DNA of 64,000 nucleotides from Georgenia sp. TF02-10 (GTDB taxonomy: Bacteria; Actinomycetota; Actinomycetes; Actinomycetales; Actinomycetaceae): the NCBI RefSeq assembly GCF_022759505.1, contig NZ_CP094289.1, forward strand, positions 2,108,001 through 2,172,000. Direction: 5' to 3'. The notes under the pieces were generated by a model. That model saw only the letters and a program-made list of their open reading frames with translations. It was not told where the DNA came from and did not search any database. The translations under genes and the position numbers were made by a program. Each line of letters begins with the position of its first letter. Positions within the stretch are counted from its first letter, which is position 1. Below, one piece after another: positions 1 to 7,217 of the stretch.

Positions 1-1
1 C

Positions 2-76
2 GCGCGCGCCTCCGCGGCGGACGCGGGGCTTGACCAGGCCCGTCGCGCGGCCGAGGAGCTCGCCGCGATCTGGTGA
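2..76 (+). CDS. 3' end of an unidentified gene
   Basis: An open frame enters from the left edge and stops at the TGA at 74-76, leaving 24 codons. The visible tail (ending DQARRAAEELAAIW) is alanine-rich and helical-looking, which is not enough to name a family. The stop lies about 20 bp before a tandem repeat array, so this is probably the last gene of its transcription unit. It could be a chance frame, but codon use (GC at third positions) fits a real actinobacterial gene. Confidence 0.45.
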   Translation, partial: ARASAADAGLDQARRAAEELAAIW

Positions 77-96
77 GCTCAGTGACACCTCCAGGC

Positions 97-196
97 GGTC
101 CCATGCTCGTGGCAACGAGGTGGTACCATGCTCGTGGCAACGAGGTGGTCCCATGCTCGTGGCAACGAGGTGGTCCCATCACCCTGGCAAGCGACA
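97..196. repeat. 25-bp tandem hairpin array A (3 copies plus 1 degenerate)
   Basis: Copies begin at 97, 122, 147 and, degenerate, at 172. Each starts GGTCCCATG (copy 2 has GGTACCATG), followed by a perfect short hairpin, CTCGT-GGCA-ACGAG, and a GGT tail. The period is exactly 25 bp with no unique spacers, so this is not a CRISPR. The same head, as GGTCTCATG, occurs on the opposite strand in the 25-bp array at 35889-36026, where the stem sequence differs but still pairs. Confidence 0.85.
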
Positions 197-222
197 ACAG
201 ACAAAGCACAAAGGTGAGCTGC

Positions 223-390
223 ATGTCAAGTGTTTACGAACCTATCAAGATTCCCATGCGCGACCAGGTCGAACTGGCGGGCACTGTCTTCCATATCTCC
301 GGATCGGAGCGAACCTTCGCCGGCACGATCTCTTCGGGTGCTATATGTAGCGCGAAGCGGCTCCGACCGGGTCGAACGTCGTCGCGGTGA
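223..390 (+). CDS. possible small hypothetical ORF (55 aa) upstream of deaD
   Basis: An ATG at 223 is preceded by AAAGGTGAG (210-218), a plausible ribosome site. The start is MSSVYEPIKIPMRDQVELAG. The local sequence is less GC-rich than its surroundings, and I recognise no family. The C-terminal third becomes arginine-rich, which may mean the frame has run past a frameshift. It could be a leader ORF in the long 5' region of the helicase gene, or a decayed gene. Confidence 0.25.
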   Translation: MSSVYEPIKIPMRDQVELAGTVFHISGSERTFAGTISSGAICSAKRLRPGRTSSR

Positions 391-617
391 CCGTGGACGC
401 GCGCCGTCGGGCGCCGGGACCGCGCTGGCCTGTGCCCGAGGTCACCGGCGCCCGTCCTGGGCGGCCCTGGCGCCGCGACGGTAGACTCGGGTTCTCCGGG
501 AGTGCACTGCCCGCCCAGGTCCCCCGGCGGAAGTCGCGCCAGCGGAGGGGCCGTCGTGCGGATGGCGTACGGCCGTCCCGGCCGCCACGCCCACACTCCG
601 TTCGACGATGGGTTCCC

Positions 618-2663
618 GTGACCAGCACCGTGCTCGACCATGCCTCCGACACCACCAGCACCGGCGACACCGCCCGCACCGACGCCGCACCCGCGGTGAC
701 CGACGACGCCCACGGCGCCGCCACCACCAGCAACTCCGCCACCCCCGCCGGCGATGGCGCCGAGACTCCCGACGCCCCCGTCGCGCCGGCCTTCGCCGAC
801 CTCGGCCTGCCCGCCGACCTGCTCGCCGCCGTCGACGACCTCGGCTTCACCACGCCCACCGCGATCCAGGCCGAGGCCGTCCCGGTGCTGCTGGCCGGCC
901 GCGACGTCGTCGGCATCGCCCAGACCGGCACCGGCAAGACCGCCGCGTTCGGGCTCCCCCTCCTGGCCGCCGTCGACCCGGCCGAGCGCGCGGTGCAGGC
1001 CCTGGTGCTCACGCCCACCCGCGAGCTCGCCATGCAGGTCGCCGACGCGATCGGCACCTTCGCCCACCGCACCCGGGGCCTGACCGTGCTGCCCGTCTAC
1101 GGCGGCTCCAGCTACGTGCCCCAGCTGCGGGCCCTGAGCCGCGGCGCCCAGGTCGTCGTCGGCACGCCGGGCCGGGTGATGGACCTGATCGAGCGGGGCG
1201 ACCTGCGCCTGAACCGGGTGCGGTTCTTCGTCCTGGACGAGGCCGACGAGATGCTCCGGATGGGCTTCGCCGAAGACGTCGAGACGATCGCCGCGCACGT
1301 CCCGGCCGAGCGGCGCACCGCCCTCTTTTCCGCCACCATGCCGACGGCGATCAAGAAGGTCGCCGCCACCCACCTCACCGACCCGGTGCGGGTGGCCGTG
1401 ACCCGGTCCGCCTCCACCGTCGCCACCGTCCAGCAGACCTACGCCGTCGTGCCGTTCCGGCACAAGAACGGCGCGCTGGCCCGGGTGCTGGCGACCACCG
1501 ACGCCGACGCCGCCCTCGTGTTCGTCCGCACCAAGGGCACCGCCGAGGAGGTGGCCGTCGAGCTCACCGGCCGCGGCATCCCCGCCGCCACGCTCTCCGG
1601 CGACGTGCCGCAGAAGGAGCGGGAGAAGCTCGTCGACCGGCTCCGGCACGGCGCCCTGGACGTCCTGGTGGCCACCGACGTCGCCGCCCGCGGGCTGGAC
1701 GTCGAGCGGATCGGGCTGGTCGTCAACTTCGACGTGCCACGGGAGACCGACACCTACGTCCACCGGATCGGGCGCACCGGCCGGGCCGGCCGCACCGGCA
1801 CCGCGCTGACCTTCCTCACCCCTCGCGAGCGCGCCCGCCTGACCCAGATCGAGAGGGCCACCGGCACGGCGATGACCGAGGTCGCCATCCCCACCCCGGC
1901 GGACGTCTCCGCGCACCGCGCCAGGGCGCTGTTCGCCCGGGTCGCCGACCGCTCGTCCGCCGGCCGCCTGCAGATGTACCGCGACGCCGTCACCGCGCAC
2001 GTGGCCGAGACCGGCACCGACCTGGTCGAGCTGGCGGCCGCGCTGGTGGCCCTCGCCGTCGGCGACGACGGCCCGCACCGGACGGACGACGCCGGGCAGC
2101 ACGACGCCGCCCGCGGGTCCGACGGCGCGGGCGACGGCCGGCACGACGGCGCCCGCCAGGGTCAGGACCGCGGCGGCCGCACCCGCCGCGAGGAGGTCGT
2201 GGACGAGGAGGGCACGTTCGTCGCCGCCCACTTCGACGAAGGCTTCCGGGCCCGGCCCTCCCGCGGCCCGGCCGGCCGCGGACCCGCCGACCGCGGCGGA
2301 CGCCGGCCCCGGGTGGCCGGCACCCGCTACCGGGTCGAGGTCGGGCACCGCGACGGCGTCCAGCCCGGCGCGATCGTCGGCGCGCTGACCGGGGAGGGCG
2401 GCCTCGACGGCGCCGACCTCGGCAAGATCGACATCTACCCCTCATTCTCCCTGGTGGAGATCGCCGCCGACCTCTCCCCCCAGGCCACCCGGCAGATCGG
2501 CGCCGCGCGCGTCGCCGGGCGGGCCCTGCGGATCCGGCCCGACGAGGGACCGCGCGGGGCGCGGGCGCCGCGGGAGGAGCGGCGCGGGTACCGGCCCGCC
2601 CGGCCGACCACGCAGCGGACCCAGCGGCCGCAGCCGTCACGCTCGCCGCACCGCGGCCGCTGA
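618..2663 (+). CDS. deaD: DEAD-box RNA helicase, DeaD/CsdA type
   Basis: ATP-dependent RNA helicase of 681 aa that would unwind structured RNA during ribosome assembly, mRNA turnover or cold adaptation. A Ser/Thr/Ala-rich disordered stretch fills the first ~55 residues. A Q motif (FADLGLPADLL...TPTAIQ) follows, then Walker A AQTGTGKT near residue 100, PTREL, DEAD near 206, SAT near 238, ARGLDVE near 356 and HRIGRTGRAGR near 381. After an Asp/Arg/Gly-rich linker comes a DbpA-like RNA-binding domain (residues ~566-648, starting GTRYRVEVGHRDG). The GTG at 618 is chosen because the frame upstream is arginine-rich noise. The gap upstream exceeds 500 bp and holds only repeats and one doubtful ORF, so a long 5' UTR is possible. 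A strong hairpin terminator follows. Confidence 0.95.
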   Translation: MTSTVLDHASDTTSTGDTARTDAAPAVTDDAHGAATTSNSATPAGDGAETPDAPVAPAFADLGLPADLLAAVDDLGFTTPTAIQAEAVPVLLAGRDVVGIAQTGTGKTAAFGLPLLAAVDPAERAVQALVLTPTRELAMQVADAIGTFAHRTRGLTVLPVYGGSSYVPQLRALSRGAQVVVGTPGRVMDLIERGDLRLNRVRFFVLDEADEMLRMGFAEDVETIAAHVPAERRTALFSATMPTAIKKVAATHLTDPVRVAVTRSASTVATVQQTYAVVPFRHKNGALARVLATTDADAALVFVRTKGTAEEVAVELTGRGIPAATLSGDVPQKEREKLVDRLRHGALDVLVATDVAARGLDVERIGLVVNFDVPRETDTYVHRIGRTGRAGRTGTALTFLTPRERARLTQIERATGTAMTEVAIPTPADVSAHRARALFARVADRSSAGRLQMYRDAVTAHVAETGTDLVELAAALVALAVGDDGPHRTDDAGQHDAARGSDGAGDGRHDGARQGQDRGGRTRREEVVDEEGTFVAAHFDEGFRARPSRGPAGRGPADRGGRRPRVAGTRYRVEVGHRDGVQPGAIVGALTGEGGLDGADLGKIDIYPSFSLVEIAADLSPQATRQIGAARVAGRALRIRPDEGPRGARAPREERRGYRPARPTTQRTQRPQPSRSPHRGR

Positions 2664-2694
2664 CCGCAGGCGCGCGGTCGCTGACCGCGAACAG

Positions 2695-2727
2695 ACAGGC
2701 CCGTCGTCACTGTGACGGCGGGCCTGT
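2695..2727 (+). terminator. intrinsic terminator of deaD
   Basis: A 15-bp stem (ACAGGCCCGTCGTCA, 2695-2709) pairs with 2713-2727 through a CTG loop with only one G-U pair. It is followed by a T-rich run (TGTCTCTCT). It lies 32 bp after the helicase stop codon. Confidence 0.85.
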
Positions 2728-2825
2728 TGTCTCTCTGCCGTCTCGGCACACAGGGCGACTCGTCGACCCGCCGCCAGTCGCAGTTGCATCCCTCGACCGC
2801 CGCGAGCTGCGCCCGTGCGCAACGC

Positions 2826-2872
2826 CGAGAATGGCAAAGTGGTTGTGAATCACGACCACTTTGCCATTCTCG
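2826..2872. repeat. 47-nt near-perfect palindrome between convergent genes
   Basis: The 23-nt arm 2826-2848 (CGAGAATGGCAAAGTGGT then TGTGA) is the reverse complement of 2850-2872 with one wobble position; a single A forms the centre. It lies between the deaD terminator and the end of the oppositely oriented permease gene. It has no T-tract, so a simple terminator is unlikely. It could be a cruciform-forming repeat, a protein-binding site or a short mobile palindrome. Confidence 0.9.
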
Positions 2873-2913
2873 ATGTTTCCCCGGACCTGTCCCCGGCCGT
2901 CGGCCACCGGTCC

Positions 2914-4278
2914 TTACTCCGGCAGCAACGGCCGGGTGGCCAGGAGCGAGACCCGGACCAGCGCCAGCCCGAGCAGCAGGCAGCCCACGATGACCACCAC
3001 CGACAGCGGCGCCATCACCAGCGCGATCCCGACCAGCGGCAGCATCAGCAGCGCGCCGAGCAGCGCACCGCCGGCCGCGACAGTGACCAGCGGGACCATC
3101 ACCGTCTTGGTGCGCGACTCCTGCATCACGGCGGGCGGGACGCCCAGGTGGTCCAGCCGGGTGTAGAGCTCGCGGCGGTCGAGCACCTCGGCGGCCTGCG
3201 TCACGCCGGTGGAGCAGGCGACGAGGAGGAACGAGGCGACCACGGTCAGCAGCACGCCGGTGCGGATGTCGCCAGGGAGGAACCGCTCCGGGCCGGTCAT
3301 CTCGCCGGCGTCGGCCATCATCGCCACCCCGGTGCCAGCCACGACGGCGACGAAGCAGGTCGTCGCGACGCCGCCGACCTGCCGCCAGATGGCCTTCGGC
3401 GCCTCGGCGATGCTGCGGGCCGCGATCAGGTCGGCCACCGTACGGGCCCGGCGGTGCCGGCGCCGGGCGAGCACGCCGATCACCCAGGGCCCGACCAGGT
3501 TCAGCACGCCGAGCCCGACGGCGAAGGCGCCGAGCACCACGAGCACGGCCACCACGATGCTGGTGTAGGACCCGCTGACGGCGAGCACCGCGGCCCCGAT
3601 CAGGACCACCCCCAGCACGACCCGGGCGGGGTGCATCCGGGGGGCGTCCCGGCGGGTGCGCACCCCGAGCGGGGAGATGACCACCCGGCGCAGCCCGGTG
3701 GCGGCGCTGGCCGCGGCCAGCAGCGCCACGGCGACCACGACGGCGGCGACGGCGAGCGGCGGCAGCCAGTACGCGCTGCCGATCGCCTCGCCGCGGAAGT
3801 GGATCTGCGCCACGGCCGGGCCCAGGACCAGGTAGCCCACCACCCCGGCGAGCGCGCCGAGCAGGGCGAGGGCGGTGGACTCCAGCACGGTCATGCCGAC
3901 AACGGCGCTCGGGGTGGCCCCGAGCAGGCGCAGGGTGGCGAGCCGGTCGTCGCGGCGGCGGGCGGAGAGCCGGGCCGCGGACCCGCCCAGGCTCAGCAGC
4001 GGGATGACCAGCAGCACGACGGCGATGCCGGCCAGGATCTGGTACATCGCCGCGAGCTCGTCGTCCCAGCGGCGGAAGGACCAGGCGCCGGCCAGCACGG
4101 TGAGCAGCAGCGTGGTGGTCGCGCCGAAGGCGACGACGGGCAGCACGATGGTCGCCCGCTCCCCGCCGGCGCGTCGGGCCAGCAGCCAGGACAGCCGCAG
4201 CGTGGTCGCCAGGCCGGGGTTCGGCGCGGGGCCGGCCGGGGCGGTCGGCGTCGTCAAGGTCGGGGCGGTGGCGGTCAT
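2914..4278 (-). CDS. ABC transporter permease, FtsX/MacB-like
   Basis: Integral membrane protein of 454 aa, the permease partner of the ATPase that overlaps it (the ATGA at 4275-4278 is both its start and the ATPase stop). Long hydrophobic segments occur near residues 40-75, 95-125, 140-185 and 205-260, with another group near the C-terminus. The layout of a core segment set plus extra helices is that of FtsX-domain permeases, which in Actinobacteria often export or extract lipids, peptides or antibiotics. The short proline/threonine-rich N-terminus should be cytoplasmic. The substrate cannot be read from the sequence. Confidence 0.85.
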   Translation of the reverse strand: MTATAPTLTTPTAPAGPAPNPGLATTLRLSWLLARRAGGERATIVLPVVAFGATTTLLLTVLAGAWSFRRWDDELAAMYQILAGIAVVLLVIPLLSLGGSAARLSARRRDDRLATLRLLGATPSAVVGMTVLESTALALLGALAGVVGYLVLGPAVAQIHFRGEAIGSAYWLPPLAVAAVVVAVALLAAASAATGLRRVVISPLGVRTRRDAPRMHPARVVLGVVLIGAAVLAVSGSYTSIVVAVLVVLGAFAVGLGVLNLVGPWVIGVLARRRHRRARTVADLIAARSIAEAPKAIWRQVGGVATTCFVAVVAGTGVAMMADAGEMTGPERFLPGDIRTGVLLTVVASFLLVACSTGVTQAAEVLDRRELYTRLDHLGVPPAVMQESRTKTVMVPLVTVAAGGALLGALLMLPLVGIALVMAPLSVVVIVGCLLLGLALVRVSLLATRPLLPE

Positions 4279-5222
4279 GAGCGGTACCCCGTCGGCGCCC
4301 CGGCCTGTCCGGCCGGGACCTGCCCGGCCGAAACCCCGACCTGCTCGGTCCCCGGCGTGCCGCCGTCGGGCACCACCCGGCCGTCGCTGAGGTAGACCGT
4401 CCGGTCGCAACGCGCCGCGACCTGCGGGTCGTGGGTGACGACGACGAGCGCGCGGCCGGCCTGCGCGGTCGAGGCGAGGAGGACGTCGAGGACCTCGGCG
4501 GAGGTGCGGGAGTCCAGGGCGCCGGTGGGCTCGTCGGCGAAGACTACCCGGGCGCCGGTGACCTGCGCGCGGGCGATCGCGACGCGTTGGGCCTGGCCGC
4601 CGGAGAGCTGGCCGATCCGCCGGTCCTCCAGCCCTGCCAGGCCGAGGGCGTGCAGCCACCCGGCGGCGGCCTGCTCGGCCGCCTGGCGCGGGACGCCGGT
4701 GAGCATGAGCGCGATCGCGACGTTCTCCACGGCGGAGAGCTCGGGCAGGAGCAGCCCGTCCTGGAAGACGAAGCCGAACTGCTCGCGCCGCAGCCGGGAC
4801 CGCTGGCCCTCCCCCAGCTCGTTGACCGGGACGCGCTCACCGGGCAGGTGCAGGTGCACCGCGCCGGAGTCCGGCGTGATGATCCCGGCCAGGCAGTGCA
4901 GCAGCGTGGTCTTGCCGGAGCCGGAGGCGCCCATGACGGCCACGGCCTCCCCGGCCCGGATGACGACGTCGACCCCGGCAAGAGCGGTGGTCGGGCCGTA
5001 GGTCTTGACCAGCGCGTGCGCGGTCAGCACGACCTCGGGTGCGGGCGGCCGGGCCGGGCTCGGCGGCCGGGCCGCGGCAGCGGGCTGGGTCGGGCTCGGT
5101 GGGCGGCCGGCGGCAGGCGGCTGAATCGAACTCGGCGGTCGGGTCCCAGCAGGCGGCTGGGGCGGGCTCGGCGGTGGGGCGGCGGCAGGCGGCTGGGTCG
5201 GGTCAAGCGGCTGGTAGCTCAT
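4275..5222 (-). CDS. ABC transporter ATP-binding protein, LolD/MacB type
   Basis: Cytoplasmic ATPase of 315 aa that would power the FtsX-type permease. It has Walker A GASGSGKTT, the signature LSGGQAQRVAIARA, Walker B VVFADEPT and the H-loop VVTHD. The nucleotide-binding domain starts near residue 65. Before it lies an unusual ~60-residue proline-rich tail built of short repeats (PPSPTQP, PPSPARP), absent from standard members of the family. ATG 5222 is the first start in frame; a start just before the core (VVLTAHALVKTYG) would remove this tail, so its translation is not certain. The 4-base overlap with the permease implies coupled translation. Confidence 0.9.
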   Translation of the reverse strand: MSYQPLDPTQPPAAAPPPSPPQPPAGTRPPSSIQPPAAGRPPSPTQPAAAARPPSPARPPAPEVVLTAHALVKTYGPTTALAGVDVVIRAGEAVAVMGASGSGKTTLLHCLAGIITPDSGAVHLHLPGERVPVNELGEGQRSRLRREQFGFVFQDGLLLPELSAVENVAIALMLTGVPRQAAEQAAAGWLHALGLAGLEDRRIGQLSGGQAQRVAIARAQVTGARVVFADEPTGALDSRTSAEVLDVLLASTAQAGRALVVVTHDPQVAARCDRTVYLSDGRVVPDGGTPGTEQVGVSAGQVPAGQAGAPTGYRS

Positions 5223-5459
5223 GTGCCCAAGCCTCGCCGCGCGGTCGCACCGCCGTCGTCGGGCCCTGGTCGGGATTACCGACGGCGCCCGTCATCCTGG
5301 GGGCGGACGCGGGAGTCCGTCCACGGGCGGGAAGTGTCCCGGCGAGCGGCCCCGACCGGCGGCGCGGCAGGCCCGGCTCCTCCGGACTCCGGCGCAGCTC
5401 GGGTGTGGCAACGGTCTACGGTCAGCCGGAGGGCCTCGCAGCGCGGACGGAGCCTGCGG

Positions 5460-7217
5460 TCAGCCCGACAGCGCCCGCAGCGCCCGGACGAACCGGGCGT
5501 ACTCCGCCAGCTGGGCCTGCAGCGGATCCACGACCTGGGCCTGCACCGTGGCGGCGACCACCTCCCGGAGCCGGCGCGCGACCCGCCGGGCCCGGCGGCG
5601 CGCGCCCACCCGGGCCGCCAGCCCGCCGACCAGCGCCAGCAGCAGGCCCCCGGCGACGCCGCCGCCGAGCAGCACGGTCGGCCACGGCAGCGGGCCGAGC
5701 TCCGGGGTCCGCGGCGGCGGCAGCCGCAGGTAGTCCAGCCCGGCCAGGGCGAGCAACCACCCGCCGCCCACCACGGCGGCGGCGAGGAAGAGCCACTGCA
5801 GGACCCCGAGGAAGCGCCACCACGCCGGCCGGCGGTCCTGCTCCAGCTCGGTGCCGGCGATCTGCTGGTCCAGGGCGTCCACCAGCGGCGGGACCCGGGC
5901 CTCGACGTCCTGGAGCACGTCCGCCCGCCAGGACTCCGGCAGCCGGGTGGTGGCGGTCGCGGCCAGGGCGTGCGCGGCCGCCCGGACGGCAGCCTCCTGC
6001 ACCGGGGTGGGCCCGGGCAGCGAGGTGCGGGCCAGGCCGGCGTCCGCCGCCCGGTCGCCCAGGTGCAGCCGGCGCAGCGGGTCCGGCCGCAGCCGGCCGA
6101 GCCAGCGCACCGGCGGCCAGCCCACGTGCCGCCGGGCGGCCCGCAGGTAGCTGCCGCGGGCGGCGTCGTGCACCGCGTCCACCCCGGCCGCCTGGGCGGC
6201 GGCGTCTACCAGCCGGGCGACCGGTCGCTCGCCGACGGTCTCCGGCGGCGGGTCGCCGTCGACCTCGGCCACCCGGGCCAGCTGGGCGGCGGCGGTGCGC
6301 ACGTCCGCGGCCAGGCGCTGCTGAGCGGCCCGGGTGGTGGCGACGACGGCGGTGATCTGGGCGCGCAGCGCGTCCACCCCGGTGCCCTCCCGGGCGGAGA
6401 CGGGCAGCACGTCCACCCCGGCCAGCCCGTCCCGGGCGAGCAGCCCGGCCAGGTCCGCGAGCACCCGGTCCAGGTCCGCGCGGTCCAGGGTGTCGACCTG
6501 GTTGAGCACGACCAGGGTCACCTCGGCGTGCGCGGCCATCGGTGCGAGGTAGTCGCGGTGGACGATGGCGTCGGCGTACTTCTGCGGGTCGAGCACCCAG
6601 ACCAGCACGTCGACGGCGCCGGCCAGCCGGGCGGCGGTGCGGCGGTGGTCGACGGCGGTGGAGTCGATGTCCGGCAGGTCCAGCAGCACCAGCCCGGCCG
6701 GGTCGGCCGCGCCGGTCCCGCCCGCACCCGCCCCGCCGCCCCGGCCGTTCGCGCCGTCGCCGGCCCGGCCCGGGCGACCGTTCCCGCCCGCGCGGTCATT
6801 CCCGCCGGCGCGGCCCCCGCCCGCGCGGCCGTCCGCCGGCGGGCCCGACCCGGCCGGGACCTGGGTGCGCTCGGCGACGCCGAGCCAGTCCAGCAGGTCC
6901 GCGGCGTCGTCGGCGCCCCACACCGCCGCAAGCGGCCGGGAGGTGGTCGGCCGGCGGGCCGCGACCCGGGCGACGTCGCGCCCCACGAGGGCGTTGAACA
7001 GGGAGGACTTGCCCGAGCCGGTGGCGCCCAGGAGCGCGACGACGGTGCGGCCGGCGGCGAGGTTCTGGCGCCGCTCGGCGCGGGCCAGCAGCGCCTCGGT
7101 GGCCTCCACCGGGCCGGCGGGCAGGTGGGCCGCGCCGAGGTCGACGGCCTCGCGCAGGGCGGCCAGGTCCGCGGGCAGGGCGGCGGCGGCGTCGGCGTGG
7201 CGGCGCTGGCGCCTCAC
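5460..7217 (-). CDS. dynamin-like/YfjP-type membrane GTPase (second of a pair)
   Basis: GTPase of 585 aa with G1 GATGSGKSS (residues ~64-72), the G3-like DLPDIDST and G4 NQVDT. Two hydrophobic segments follow in the C-terminal third (around LQWLFLAAAVVGGGWLLAL and VLLGGGVAGGLLLALVGG), so it is probably membrane-anchored. A Gly/Arg/Asn-rich insertion sits between G1 and G3. It starts at GTG 7217, overlapping the upstream GTPase stop (GTGA), so the two are co-translated. Paired GTPases of this kind in Actinobacteria are related to bacterial dynamins that act at the membrane, in septation for example. The exact role here is unknown. Confidence 0.8.
   Translation of the reverse strand: MRRQRRHADAAAALPADLAALREAVDLGAAHLPAGPVEATEALLARAERRQNLAAGRTVVALLGATGSGKSSLFNALVGRDVARVAARRPTTSRPLAAVWGADDAADLLDWLGVAERTQVPAGSGPPADGRAGGGRAGGNDRAGGNGRPGRAGDGANGRGGGAGAGGTGAADPAGLVLLDLPDIDSTAVDHRRTAARLAGAVDVLVWVLDPQKYADAIVHRDYLAPMAAHAEVTLVVLNQVDTLDRADLDRVLADLAGLLARDGLAGVDVLPVSAREGTGVDALRAQITAVVATTRAAQQRLAADVRTAAAQLARVAEVDGDPPPETVGERPVARLVDAAAQAAGVDAVHDAARGSYLRAARRHVGWPPVRWLGRLRPDPLRRLHLGDRAADAGLARTSLPGPTPVQEAAVRAAAHALAATATTRLPESWRADVLQDVEARVPPLVDALDQQIAGTELEQDRRPAWWRFLGVLQWLFLAAAVVGGGWLLALAGLDYLRLPPPRTPELGPLPWPTVLLGGGVAGGLLLALVGGLAARVGARRRARRVARRLREVVAATVQAQVVDPLQAQLAEYARFVRALRALSG

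Noticed and set aside
97-196. CRISPR array
   Set aside because: Units are directly adjacent with a 25-bp period and no unique spacers; no cas genes are in the window. The same applies to 35889-36026.
234-2348. Very long minus-strand open frame opposite deaD
   Set aside because: An artefact of GC-rich codons: Gly/Val/Ala/Asp-rich with no domain, antisense to an unambiguous helicase. The same applies to the other long antisense frames, such as 4431-7322, 18253-20775, 21289-25425 and 55099-57735.
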